Assembly: GCF_020882245.1 (NCBI RefSeq)
Contig: NC_083597.1
Location: 57,080,152 to 57,144,151, forward strand
DNA: 64,000 nt
Direction: 5' to 3'
DNA from: Rhopalosiphum padi
Lineage: Eukaryota; Arthropoda; Insecta; Hemiptera; Aphididae
Made by a program: the position numbers and the translations under genes. Within the stretch, counting starts at the first letter, position 1, and the number at the start of each line of letters is the position of its first letter. A model generated the notes under the pieces. It saw only the letters and a list, made by a program, of their open reading frames with translations, did no database searches and was not told where the DNA came from. Below are positions 11,801 through 25,620 of the stretch, piece by piece.

Positions 11801-13157
11801 TATTGTACATATATTATTATGAATATTGTATTAAAATACATAGACGTTGGAGATATTTTTTCCCTCCTATTATTACACTTAATGGTATTGCGTAAAGTCA
11901 TTTTAGCGATTTTTTAAATCTTATCCGATTACCGTAGCAAAAACTATACGTACTTGCTACTGTGTTAACCGTGGAATATGAATAACCCGTTTGTAAAATG
12001 CCAATCGATAAACGATTTACACATCTATTGAATATTACTCGATTATATAATATTATGACGTGACAGCATAAACCTTGACTGGCTGTTTTTACATGAAACG
12101 TTTAATGAAAAATAATAAAAACATTTAACTTTGTTTATTTTCAAAAATATTCAATTATAAAAATGTCTATATTGACTTTGATGATTTCAACTCATTGGTC
12201 CCGAAATGCATAGTCCCTCATCCTTTTTATGGTTTTTAAGCTTTTGATTTAAACGTTTTTAAAAACACACACAAAACTTAATATCGTCGTATGTCCTTTA
12301 TTTACTCGGTATAATTGCAAATCGCGGCAAAAGGTAAGAGTTTAAATATTTCACCGAAAAAGTTCAGTTCTCGTAAAATTATAATCATAACTCGTGTGTC
12401 TCATTACAAAAACGATTGATACGCCTCCGTGTTCAATACACTTTAATTATTGTACGTTATTGTACATTTTGTATTACAGCTGATCGAAAGCGATGAATCA
12501 AAAAAAAAAAAATAATTTCTCTAATATTTTGTTTGATGTTCGTCTCTCGTGGGCTATGTTAATTTCGTATTCATATCTTCAGTCAATGGCAGAATGAGGG
12601 AGGGGGTGAAGCCGGGGATTGATTCCCGGGCGTAATTTTTTTGTGAACCTTTATTTAATGTTTGATGTTAGAATTTATTTCACATAATTTGTTTAAGATT
12701 TTGTGATGAACACGTTTATAGGAATAAAAAAAAATAAGACCATACCGTACGGCGTACGTCGTCGATTGTCAGACGACAGTGCATATTACATAGAGACAGT
12801 CTAATAATACAAACTAGAAAGAACGTATATTATGAATAATAAATATATAAATATAGTAAAAAATATATTTTGTAATCGATTATAGTGCAAAATTAATGTC
12901 ATTTATACTACTTAAACTTCGTACTTATGTCGTTATCATGACTCATGACAAAATAAATTATTATTTTATTTTGACACGGTCGTTGTATTACGTTGTCATT
13001 TTTTTGTAATAAAATTCGGGATTCGCCATTTTGGTCATCGATCTAGACATCATTCTAGTTAACGGCAAGATTATGATTAGATTCGTTTAAGTATACGTAT
13101 ACCGGTATATACTATAATAATTAAGATTCTGAGTGAAACTAGGCATGTATTGATGCT
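11801..13157. other. AT-rich stretch, no gene seen
   Basis: Nothing coding. A short G/C-rich phrase at about 12590-12640 (gaggg...ccgggg...cccggg) may be the end of an old repeat. Confidence 0.45.
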
Positions 13158-13727
13158 CAGTGGCATAAATACCGGGTAGACAAGGTGGGCGACCGCCATG
13201 GGCCCACAACTGACGAGGGGCCCTAATCTAAACAATAATACTCTATAATTTATATTAAATTCCAAATTTCATAATAGAATAAAAATATAAAAATAATATT
13301 ATTTTTATATACATTTTTTTAAGTGCGTATACTGTACAACTATTGTGCATTTTTAAATATCAGATTTCTATATAAACATTTTTTTTTTTAATAAAAAGGT
13401 TCTTTCATTTAATTAAATACGTTTGTTATTCCTAATTTTAATAGTTAGCAAATAGCTAATTAAAAATCAAAATAACTTTTATTTAGTTCAATTATTGTAG
13501 CATAAGTAGGTAATACGATTCTATGAGTAAGAACTAGCTTGATATTTTTAACTTTGTCAGTTAACATTATTATGTGTTTAAAAGTCAATAAGTATCTAGT
13601 ACTTTTGTAATTTGAATTCCAATTATTAAAAAACAATTGTAAGGAAAGATATTTCAGTCTTGGTCTATGTTTGAGCGTAATTTTAATATTTTCCCCGGAC
13701 GTAAAAAATCTCTAAGTTCCGCCTCTG
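13158..13727. mobile_element. Possible hAT-like non-autonomous element
   Basis: The left end begins CAGTGGCATAAATACCGGG and continues with a G/C-rich run ending in GGGGCCC. The right end, read inverted, begins CAGAGGCGGAACTTAGAGA. Such CAGTGGCGTA-like ends followed by a G-rich stretch are typical of hAT-derived MITEs in insects. The 8-bp flanks do not match each other, so boundaries and family are uncertain. The interior is AT-rich with no ORF. Confidence 0.3.
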
Positions 13728-15180
13728 TCCAATGTAAACTATCGTTTATCGTTTACTTCTATGATAAATATCGTACCTCGATCGATATGTATTCGTTATT
13801 AATTTCATCATTTGCCAGCTTTCTCACCGAATAATAATAACAATAAATATTAATGAGGTTTAAGTTTAGTCAAAATAATCTCAAATTACTGGGACGCAAC
13901 GTAAACGGGCGGAAAACAATAATGTTATAGAGCGATTATGGTTCACGTAACGCTACTACCGAATTATTAAAATATATACGAGAGGGGTGGATAGGTGGTA
14001 GGCGGTAGGTAATCATATTTGCGATATCTTTTATTACAGTAACAGCGTTTAAAAAAAAAAAAAAAAAAACCGTCTAGAGTTTGCCAATGTAATAATACAC
14101 ATATTTTTTTTTCGCATCCCATTCCCCGGCCGGCCGTTTGTTGTCAGCGAAGTTTAATCTTCTACCAGTTCCGGAATTAGCAGAAGCTCCTTTATGTACA
14201 AATTTGATTGTTTTATATTCCGTCGTTTTCAAAAACGGCGCGCCCCGCAGAAAAAAAAGTAGACGCAGAGAGAGCAAGAGATGGAAATACGTTTTACCTC
14301 TATACCGGAAAAAAAAAAAAAAAAACAGAAACAGAAAAACGTTTACAATATTATTAAGGTAATACCCGACTCGTTTTATTGTCTTCATTACGCGAACATT
14401 TTACTCGTAACCGTATCTGCACACTTTACATCCTTCCCATCCGACCGACAGACCATGTCATATTTGCCGTATTTGCCGTGCCCTGCCCGTATATAGACAA
14501 CGGTATGTATACTAAATCGAATCGCTAGTCGTTTTCTTTTTATTTTTTATTACGCGGGGCCGTGGGTTGTGTTGCTGTTTTATATAAGTATTTTATATTA
14601 AAAACGAACGACAATTTATTTACCCACTTTATGCTTTCCACAAGTTAATTAAGAGGAAAGCTGAAACACAAGTCTAAATATACTCACATTGTGTGTGAGT
14701 GTGTGTGTGTGTAAGTGACTCTTAAGATCAACGGAGCGCGTTATATTATTGCGTCGAAATCGACGTGAATTCTGAATAGGTTATTTTAAGTCATACATAC
14801 GGTCAGAAGATGTTTTTTCAACATGCACACTCGTGGGCTAGGTACTCGTTTAAACAATTATTTATGCTGACAGTCGTAATTAATTAATAATATGATTATA
14901 CGTAGGTATCATATAATATAAGTACTTTTATAACCGCCCGGTATAACGACAAAAATAACCGATATACCGATATACTCGCGTGTGTGTCGGTTACGACTTA
15001 CAAACCAAATAATTAATTAAACATAATAATAAGTTGTGTAGACTTGACATCATACTCGTACAGTTTAATTTTCGAAATCGGTTCGGTTATAAATAGGTGG
15101 GCGTCGCGTATAAAACTTAAGTTTCTAAAATATATTAACTGTAATTGGATTTGTAAAAAGGTATCGTGTGTACTCGGAGA
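13728..15180. other. AT-rich stretch, no gene seen
   Basis: Poly-A runs at about 14049-14068 and 14309-14325, and a (GT)n tract at about 14685-14712. ORFs on both strands at 14074-14388 overlap the poly-A tracts and are not credible proteins. Confidence 0.45.
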
Positions 15181-15690
15181 TGGAAATACCGCGAAAAAGG
15201 GACAAGACTGATTTTTTTTTTTTAATTATTTTATTTGTCGATCTATCTATAATATTATGCACGTAAAGCTATATACTTCGTGCAGTGTAGACACAGATGA
15301 TTCCGGAAATAGTGGTTGGGGCGAGCTAACGCGGTGTTGGGGGTAAAGTGGCGGTTAGTGGCGGGGGAAGGACGCGCGGCCGCGCACAATGGACACGCCG
15401 CAGTCGCGCATGTAATCAGTGACCGCAACGGACTGATTAGAGGCAAACTGCCGGACGACGGCGGACCACAAAACCGCCGGCTTCCCACGTTCAACACAAA
15501 TAGCAATACGTGTATAAATACGTGATACGAGGGCGGTGATCTGAGGGGGAGGCTCCGGTTTCGAAGTCCGTTTTGTCAATGTCCCTCTGTCTCTCGTCGG
15601 ACGACTGGAAACGAGCGGTGGCTGGTACGGTCGAGCTGCCCCGCTACACCGGGCGGGTGCGCACGTGTTTAAACAAGTGTAATACGTACG
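15181..15690. promoter_or_regulatory. GC/CpG-rich block, unknown role
   Basis: About 500 bp with dense CpG in otherwise AT-rich DNA, flanked by a poly-T run. All three sizeable ORFs here lie on opposite or overlapping frames and have no domain character. In low-methylation insect genomes such blocks often mark promoters or 5' untranslated exons. No convincing TATA/Inr or donor was found. Confidence 0.25.
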
Positions 15691-18600
15691 AAACTTTCAT
15701 CGCTTTATAAATGAAACGCAATTATCGTTAGGTATATCGTCGGAGATATTGACATCGTTTCGTAAACAGTGCCCATCCGATGACACGTGCCCGATACAGC
15801 CATTTCGGTGTAAGTGCAATATAGAAAGGGATACTAAGTAGACTTTGGCGACTCCACAAAAATTACCATCTCCAAAAATCAAAGCCACAATCTTTTCTTT
15901 TTACATATAGTTATTCGATTTTTATATCTTGTTTCCCGATCGATGTTATTGTTATTGTTCGTTGTTTTAGAATTAATTTTTGAATTATCATCCACAAGTA
16001 CGTATTTTTATTTTCAAATGTATTAAGATTAATCGATTTGAAATCCAAAATATAAAAACGTAACTAAATTTCAACACATTTGCTTTATAACGACGAGTGT
16101 ATTAATTAGTTTTTTTATTTACTTGTTTTCGTTGAAAGTACACGAAAATATATTTTAAAGTGAGAAATCTAATATTATAAAACGGTAATAATAGTGATTA
16201 ATCACTGCTAAAAACTAAATTACAATCCGTAGTTAGGCCTTAAGGCGTTGTTTATTACAAATGTGATTTCACGGGCCCGTTTATTTTTCCAAACACTATG
16301 ATTATTATTATTATTATTATTATTTATTTTTATAAATTAGCCCTAGTAATGTTGTAATGGTTTTACGAAGTTTCGAATATTTCGATCCACATCGTACCCG
16401 TTTTAAACTTTTAAGTGTTTTTTTTTATTTTATTTTTCAATACAATATTATACTTCATGCGATATAAATCTTTGCGTACATTTTTCCAATATAAAAAAAA
16501 TCACGATGTCGAGCAAGTGCACATATTATTATCATTATTATGATATGTAATTTTGCTATAATTGAATTAATACTGATAGTGTATAGTATAATATATATAA
16601 TATTACCGTGACCTAAACAATTTTTTTTTTTTTACTCAATTTATTAAAATAAGTTATTCGTAAAATTGAATAAATGACCTATAATAACATTTATGTTACC
16701 CCAATCCTATTTGAATAAACGTAAACGTTTTTTATTGCTTTTGTGTATTATTTTTGTCATTGTTATGCCTTCTTTCCAATTATTAAAACAATTGAACCAA
16801 TGATACTAATATACGCAGTATCATTATAAAAATATTTTCACTCTTTTTGAGCTATTTATATACGTATGGGAAATTTTTTATTTTCTTTTTAGTTTTTCTA
16901 AATATAAAAAAAATAAAGTTAAGCTCAATCGAAGAATATGTATACAAGAATACTAACAAATTTTTGTTTAGGTTTAGACATTTTTCATTAAAATTTAGAC
17001 GAAACAGAGCATTTAAACGAGAAATTACAATTTTCGTTATTTATTGTTGTAATTAATATATTTTATTCTTGGAAACTTGAAACTTTTACGTATATTATTA
17101 AATATTATTGTATATAATAATATCTTTAAATTATTTACATTAACTTTAAGCTATCGCCTATTTATACCATACGAACCTATTCACAGCGTTTAATGCCGAC
17201 TAGACTCTATATCAGACTCAAAAGTTAAGAACAATAATATTATAATATCAAATAAATATATTCTGTTATAAAAATTGTTACTAATATATAGTAAATGCAA
17301 TGTTTTATATCAAAATTAATTCAACCTACCGTAAAAAAATAATAATAAAAAGTATATTACTATTCATATATTTGCAATATAAATAATAAATATATTATAA
17401 AATAAACTTAGCATTTTGTAATATAGGCTGACAGACATTAGTTACAGGCATAGTATTTATTCTAAATCATTTTTCATGTGCGCGATAATTATATACATAT
17501 TATTTGTTTAACTTGCGAACTAGGGAATTCAATTATATTTATAGCCTTATTAGAAAACTATAAATACGTATCTAAATACATATTGTGTACATATCTCGTG
17601 TATATACCAACAAATAAATTATCATCTGCTATAGGTTCTGCTTCATCAATTACCCATAATCGAGGTGATCATTAAAATACAATGTGTTAATATTTTAAAT
17701 GCTCATAACATTATTCCTTATAATTTACCTCCTCTCTTTCATCAAAAAAAAAAAAAAGTTCGTAATAATGTTACGGGAACGATTGTTAAAATATTTCAAT
17801 AGTGATTAAATTTCATCAATATTGTACTCTGTGCTCACGTCTATGAGCTATATCGACGGTATGCTATAACATAAATTGTATAATATAATTAAGTTGTTTG
17901 TATACCACATTCAATAGAAAATAAAATAATTACATAATAATACTATCCATCATTATTTAAAAAATATATAAATAAAAGGTTAGTAAAATCAAAAGTAAAA
18001 ATAAATTCCATCGTTACTTGATAACTGATCAGTAGTATCCCGTAGGCACCGTTGTAAAAAAAATCATGTACCTATGTTTATTTTTTAAATATAAAAACCA
18101 TTTAAAAATATGATTGAAAAAAGTAATTATTATACATTGGTATTTATAAAAACATGATGCATTATGATATTCATTCAACAGAAGGGATTTAATTTCTGTA
18201 ATTTAATATCTTTCAGTAACAACCACAATAAATATAAATGTTGTACTCATTTTTATTTTAAAACTGTGTAGTAAAAAATAAAAAATCGACAAAACTGAAT
18301 TCGTACTAATTTAACTTATAATAATATATTATATTATTATCATTTTTAATCCATATAAGTGACTTATATAATATTATCAAATAAAATATTTCTACCGTTT
18401 TATAAGAGAAGAAGATATAAGTGAAATCATATAATATACGTTTAATGTATCACAGTGAAAAGTATTGAAATACATATTACATAATATATACAGTAGCTAA
18501 AATATTATCTTTTTATAATTTATTATTATTTAAAAGACGACTTTTTTTATAATATTATCAATATTAAAAATAAAAAATTATACATTTTTATACGTTATTT

Positions 18601-20648
18601 CTCCGTTGAAAAAATACTTAAAACAAAATAAGGTACATAATTAATTTGTTATCGGGTGTCATTCGTTTACAATAATTGATCAACTCGCCCAACATAATAT
18701 TATGTGACCATATTACGTGAGCAGTCTTAAATCAAAACTCCAAAATGTTGATAGTGAACGATATGTTTATTCTGATCTATAAAATACTTAACATATAAGT
18801 TAGTCTAGTATATGATCTGTTTATGTAAAAAGGGTAAATACAGTTTATAATAATATTAAAAACTGTATTTTATTCTATTTTAAGCATGTTAAGTTAACAT
18901 TGTCAACTACTGGTTAGTATGTTGTCGGATTGTCTCTATATATTATAAATGCAATTTAAAGTACTTACCTATCTTACAAACATTATTAGATTATTTTAAA
19001 ATATATTAAATAATAAAAAAAAAAATTTTTAACATTATTATTATTTTTTACCCACGATATTTAATACTGGTATATGACAAAAATATATTATTGTTAAAAC
19101 ATATAATATATAAGACATTTACGGGTATTTAGAAAACTGCCATATTTTTTAACGTGTAATTTTGAACTATAAATTATAAACTATTTTACATACCATTCAT
19201 TATACAATATTTATTATTATTATTTATAAGTTTTTTAATTGTATATAAAAAATATCATAGTACAATAACGGTCCCACGCCTCAAGTTAGTAGGGGATAAC
19301 AACTAGCAAGTACCACAAAAAACTATTAAATTCATAAATATTATATTGCAACAAGTTCAATATTATTAATTTAATATATAACTATCATAACCAGATTTTA
19401 AATCAATTATTTTATAATATACTAATAAAATAAAGAAATTTCATCAAACAACATACAAATATAAATAAAATATTAATATCCTATGATTAAATATTATTAT
19501 TTATTTTCAACATATTAATATATTAAAATATGTATAAAAACGTTAATGGTAAATTAAGTTTGACATAAAGTATAAAATAATTATCCTTTAAAATATTTTA
19601 TGTATGAGTAAAATTCAAGTTAAATTTTTTTTGACGTCAACAGTTACCATTAAAAACAGTTTTTTAAGTAAAAAGTCTTAAGTCTATTTTTAATGTTATA
19701 CTATTATGTATAGGTACTTACAGAATAACTTAAAATGTTATACACATATTATTTTATCATACTATCTTCATAAATAATTTATTGTATGGTGTGTACCACA
19801 GTAAATAACTCTGAGATTCAATAATTATTGAAGTAAAAAAAAATAGTTGTTTCAATATATTACGTTTTTAATTTAGATTCTATATTAAATATATTAAGTC
19901 TTCAATAATACCTACTTTAAAATTTAAATAGGCCTCCAATAGATAAATTATACCATGTACCCATTTTCATCAATAAATATTGTTTTACTATTAACTTATT
20001 TAATTGCATTATTATTTAAAATATATTACCTGACTTTAAAAAATCAATTTCATGTCCATAAATCCATAGATAAAAAATAACCTTAATAAAATAAATATGC
20101 ATCTGACATAATAAACAATAACAATAAAAATATATATACAGCACAATTAAATCTTTCTCCATTAAAGTTAGTAATTTAAAATTATGTCTACCTGTTGCGT
20201 TGAAAATGCATCATTCTTATATTATTTTAACTACCTACCAATTGAACCATGTGTAATGTAAAATTTAAATTTTAAATACTATTAATGAATAAACATGTAT
20301 TATAGGCATAAAATATAATATACAATGTTTAGTTTAAATTAAACTTATTATCATTAAATTATTATTAATATTTAATACCTCAAAGATAAACATATCATTA
20401 TATTTCTAACAGGCTATTGAGTTCGTATTTTCATGGATTATGAAGAGCTATTTTGTTACCATAATACGATCGAACAGCCGTAACTATTATTTTCCTCCAA
20501 TAATATGACAATACGTACTATATTCCTCAAAAAAAAAAAAAATTAATAAATCTTGACAATTTTCTTCATTTTTCTTCCAATCAGGAATCAAGAATGAATA
20601 AAATAAATATAATTTCAATTTTTACTATGCGAATAAAAAAAAATGATT
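15691..20648. other. AT-rich stretch, no gene seen
   Basis: Nearly 5 kb of very AT-rich non-coding DNA, with (ATT)n at about 16302-16326 and many poly-T/poly-A runs. Nothing recognisable was found. Confidence 0.5.
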
Positions 20649-20712
20649 AAGTATTACCATTGAGTATATATAGTATATAAATAGTATATATATATACTCA
20701 ATGGTATTACTT
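20649..20712. repeat. Near-perfect hairpin (inverted repeat)
   Basis: The arm AAGTATTACCATTGAGTATA is mirrored by TATACTCAATGGTATTACTT, and the (TA)-rich loop is itself largely self-complementary. It forms a stem of about 28 bp or more with one mismatch in the outer part. It may be a tiny foldback element or a hairpin-forming transcript segment. There is no sign of coding. Confidence 0.6.
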
Positions 20713-23700
20713 ATGGGTTATCGACAATTATATTTTTATAATTATATGATATTTCAGTAACAAATAAATACTTGTTTAAAGAAAACAAATAATAGACAGA
20801 TGAAGAATTAAATCATTTAAATTTTTTTTAATTTCCTAAAAAATATGTCTTCATTAAACCACTGATCCTCGCCCAGAATAGAATCGCCAACCTATAAAAC
20901 ATATAATATGGTGCTGCGGACCTAATACTCTTTAAAATTCAGTATCAACACTACAACTGCCTACAACACTATTATAGTATTAGTTAAAATATTGGCATAA
21001 AAAAAATACTCAATGGACACAATTTTAGTTCAAAAAATTTTCCTAAAGAAAATGGAAAATGGACAACGAAGGAAATTGTATCTCATTTGATTATGGACCG
21101 GCCTAATTTAACAGATGCCTATATCTGGCTATGCCTAAACAGCTCTTTTACAAATCACGAAATGGCCGTAAATATTCCAAAGCAATACTTGCTAAAAACA
21201 ATAAAGTATAATTAACGGTTTTCCCAAGGAAGACGTCGTAAAGTGGTGAACTAATACTATATCGCTTCGAATTCAAGTAGAGGTATAATAACCAGAAGTA
21301 AACTGATCCCTCATCCGTGCTTGTTTGTACGGGGTTTTTGTGTACAGAGTGAACCCGCCGCCAATAACTCGTCTCTTTTATATGACAAAAGAATAAATTG
21401 GAACATTTCCTTCTTACTCGAAATTAACAAAATTAACAGACTGGAAACTGCGGCATGTGTATACTTATACTTATCTACACAGTATAGAAGCATGTCAGTA
21501 AATAAAATTATATTATAATTTTACGTCTTCAATAATATAATATTAATACTTAAAAATCATTATGAATAACGTATTTTAAGCATAAAAATGTTTAAATGAG
21601 AACATTGAATACATTCATTTTTTTTAAATATATATGTAGATAAATACTAAAATAAAAGTATTAAAATATTATTGGTATTATTATTATTATTATTAATACT
21701 TGAAACTTTACCATTGGGATTTTTTCTTATAAATAATACAAATTAAACGAATGAAAAGAAAAATTACGCTCAAATAAAAAAAAAGGTATAATGCAATTAT
21801 TCAACTATTTTTACTTGTTTAATTAAAGTATGTTTATAGTGTTGTGTACATAAAATAAGTTTTATACAAAATACAACTCTTTGAACCGTAATTTTTATCC
21901 ACACTTCCGTCGCACTCCAACTTTTTGTTTTCTTTAGTCGAATACAAAATATGTAACGTATAATTGCAAATTATTACGATAAAAAATTACCTAAAACTGT
22001 ATACTTTTTAAAGATTAATGTTCAGGAAGGTACTTGTAACACAAATAAAATTTGTTAAAAATGATTTTAGCGCTGTGAATTTAAGATTTTAAATGTATTT
22101 AATAAGTTAAGCCAAAATCTGGCTGCCAGATTATATTACGGGGCGTTACTACTTAATTGAAAAACAAACATGGAATACTCGCGTAACAATATATTTAGAA
22201 CTTTTAGCAAACCAAAAGGTATTACTCTTCTTAGTCTAATAATAAATTAAGTAAATAAATACGAGGTTATCTTAGATTAATTAGTATCTGTGTAGAACTT
22301 TAAGACTAAGAATTCAAAACAGATAGATATAAATAATTCTAGTTTAAGCCCGAAACCCAGTCTGTTTCCCTGGACTATAGAACCAATATGGCATATGATT
22401 ATATTGTTCATAATAATATTAAATTAAATTTACTTAATTTTTGATTTATATATGATTTAATATACAACATCTCTGATATTATACTATAATAATTTTAAAA
22501 CGTATTCCAAAATTATGATTGAAGAATAATTGGAATCGACCAAAATTCAAAAACTAGGTATATTTTTTTTACGAATTGGTTATATTATTTTAATTAACAG
22601 TCCCATTTCCATGTAATATAATACTACACATTTTTCTGTTAATACCATTACACACTCTAAGCTTCAATAATGCTCTTGGCTTTAGTATTACAAGTATATT
22701 TACAACTAATCTTTTCGAAAATGTTGAAAATATGTTTATGATTGTTTTGTATAGTATTGTGCAACACCAATGTCGACATTCATAATTTCATTAGGTACAA
22801 TAATCAAATATTCAACCCAATAAATTAATAAATTTCAATCCAAATTTATAGAATTACATTTAGTATAAAATTATAGCAGACAAAATAAAAATTAAATTTT
22901 TAAAATATCGTTAGTTATAGCGAAAAAATTTGTTTTGAAATTATTAAACAAGCCCAGTTAAATAATACTACAGATCAAACATTGCTATTCCATATCTAGA
23001 CACATCGATATCTCTGATATCTCACTGAAAATATTCTATCATTTTCAATAAGTTTTTACGTCCTATATGTCCTAAAATTAAATTAAACGTTAAAATCGAT
23101 CTTATCAATTTGAAAATAACAACATTTAATCACAATTACATTATAATCAACACTAAACTTTCTTTCGTCGGTTTATTATCACAATGTGATATTTATCCCA
23201 TTGTATTAAGTATAATATTAACTATTTTTCTTTCCCTTATTACTACCAAGCACATATTATATTATTAGAAAGTGACCTTTCAGTTAATAAAAACGAGTAA
23301 AAACTTGGCTTTGATCAACAAAATTCGAAGAATGATTCGGTGAACTTTTTATGATAGCGTCTACCATAAAAATAATGCATACAACACACAAGAAAATTGC
23401 AGTTTTTGTTTACTAAATAATTTCATAAAATATATATTTTTTTTAAGTCTAACTTGTCTAAGTACTAAGTTTAATATGTAATAACTAATTTACAATTAAT
23501 AAATATATTCAAACATAATTTTATACTTTTTTTATACTATTCAATATACCTAGATACTTTTCATTTTGAGTGAAACCAAAATAAACTTATTTCGTGCTAT
23601 TTAACTTGAAAAGTCAAGTACCAATACCTCTCGATTCAAATTACAACTTTTTTAATAATTTAAAAAAAACTAAAAATATTTTATAATTTGCATAGCTGAA

Positions 23701-24600
23701 CATTGATCGGAAAAAAATAATTATACAATATGGCTCATTTTGTGTAGACTATACTCTGCTTAGAAAATATATATATACCACATACATAGTATAATAAATA
23801 AACTTTTTTTTTTTAATTTTTTCAAACAGATTACTGAACCTTTTATTGATCTTGCTAAAAATAGTCAATATCATGCGTTGTTAAACATACATTATTGTTG
23901 TACCACACTGTCCATACTTACTAAAAAAATTCCAAAACTTAGAACTAGCTCGTCGAATAACTCTATATGAAATATATTTTATATTTTATAAGTATTTGAT
24001 AACATAAACTCAAAATAATATACTCATATAACCTATCTATAATAGCACAATAGTTATTAATATTATTAATAATCATCGTACAATCTTATTGTTAAAGCAT
24101 ATCCTTACGATTGACATAATATTTGACAAATATCCATCGATATTACTCATACTAAAGGAATGAAATGCAAACTTTAACTAAACGATTATATTTCGCTTAT
24201 ATGTTTCTCAACATAAACGGTTAATCGGTCCTACTCAATATACTCGTATTCGTAATATTAGTGTTCCCACCACTCGTTTGTGTAGATCAAATGACTATAT
24301 TTTATTTACTATAATTATTTTCCATAATTATTACGGAAAAACCAATACATGGATACTGAGTAAATACTTTATTACGTGTGATTATATATATATATATTGC
24401 AAGTAGCTTATGTATAATTTAAAAAAAAAAATACTTTCACAACTTATTATTGACGCGAGCGATTTGAGATTTTTAAATAAATATTATATGTACATATTAT
24501 TTTATACATCATTTCCGTTACACGCGTATCGAGTAAAATATTACTATTATGTAAAATACACACATGGGTATAATACCGTAATATACACCGCACACGTCAT
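20713..24600. other. AT-rich stretch, one short unrecognised frame
   Basis: Mostly non-coding. On the plus strand 21042-21215 is an open frame of 57 codons ending in TAA with a fairly protein-like composition (for example WTTKEIVSHLIMDRP), unlike its surroundings. It lacks a good start and no family is recognised, so it could be a decayed transposon exon. (AT)n lies at about 24387-24400. Confidence 0.3.
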
Positions 24601-25620
24601 TATTCCAACACTCGCTGTGTACAATAACTTGCTATACGCGCTCCATTGGCGGCGGCGGTATATCGTACACGCGCGCGCAAATACCTAGAAATAGGTATGA
24701 CAGGTGACCCCAGAACGTCGGCACAGTAGCGGAACTACAAAATTTAATATAATAATGCGCCGATATTAATTTATTAAATCAGACTGGGAATTGGAATACG
24801 TTTTCGAGAGGCTTGTCATCGGATTCCCCGGAGCGGTGCTCGCGTTACAGTCTCCGTGTGTGAATTTAATCAGATATTATTCCGATGCGCGTTTATTCCT
24901 ATACACGTATATATATATATATAATATCATACACGCATAAATATTAATAACTACGATAATAATATATATCGGAGAGAAGATACCTGGCACAGTCGTACGA
25001 ATCCGTCGGCGGCGTGTAATCGTCTTCTCGGCGGCTGCGGCGGCGGTGCAGTGGCTTATGTTATAATAGTGTAATAATATTGACAATAATAATAATAATA
25101 ATAACATCAATTGCAGTTGATAAACCGTATATTATTATCGTTGCACGTGTATTGTATAGGTATTTGATTTGTAAAACGTTTGCTCGACTGTTATAATATA
25201 TATGTACATACATATACGCATACCGCGTTATTGCAAAGTTAATCCGACCTGCACGACGTGGACGCGATTTAATAACAATATCGTAACAAAACGCAGCCAT
25301 ACGATTCTGCAATAATCATTATTAATAACCGATCTCGTTTACGGGGATAATTATTATTATTTTATTGCGTTGCTGTTAAACACTGAACTGCAGTGGTGTT
25401 CCGTTTCCGCGCGTGATATTACGAAACCATACATAGCCTGTATACAGGACTGGCTACTGTGCACGAGATTCACTATGGCCACACGCGCTGTTTGAACACG
25501 AATAAGGATAATATTTTTTTTTTCTAATACGAAACCACCTAGCTGTGTATCTGAGATATTGGTGCAAATCATATTATACAAAATATTATGGAGGGGGGGG
25601 GGGGGGGTAAAGCGCTGAAC
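24601..25620. other. GC-richer patch with CpG and poly-G
   Basis: Contains GGCGGCGG runs at about 24650-24660 and 25010-25045 and a 15-G homopolymer at about 25593-25607. No coding exon is supported. The ORFs here are driven by repeats. Confidence 0.35.

Noticed and set aside
14074..14496. Overlapping ORFs on both strands
   Set aside because: Both run through poly-A/poly-T tracts, giving Lys or Phe runs; not credible proteins.
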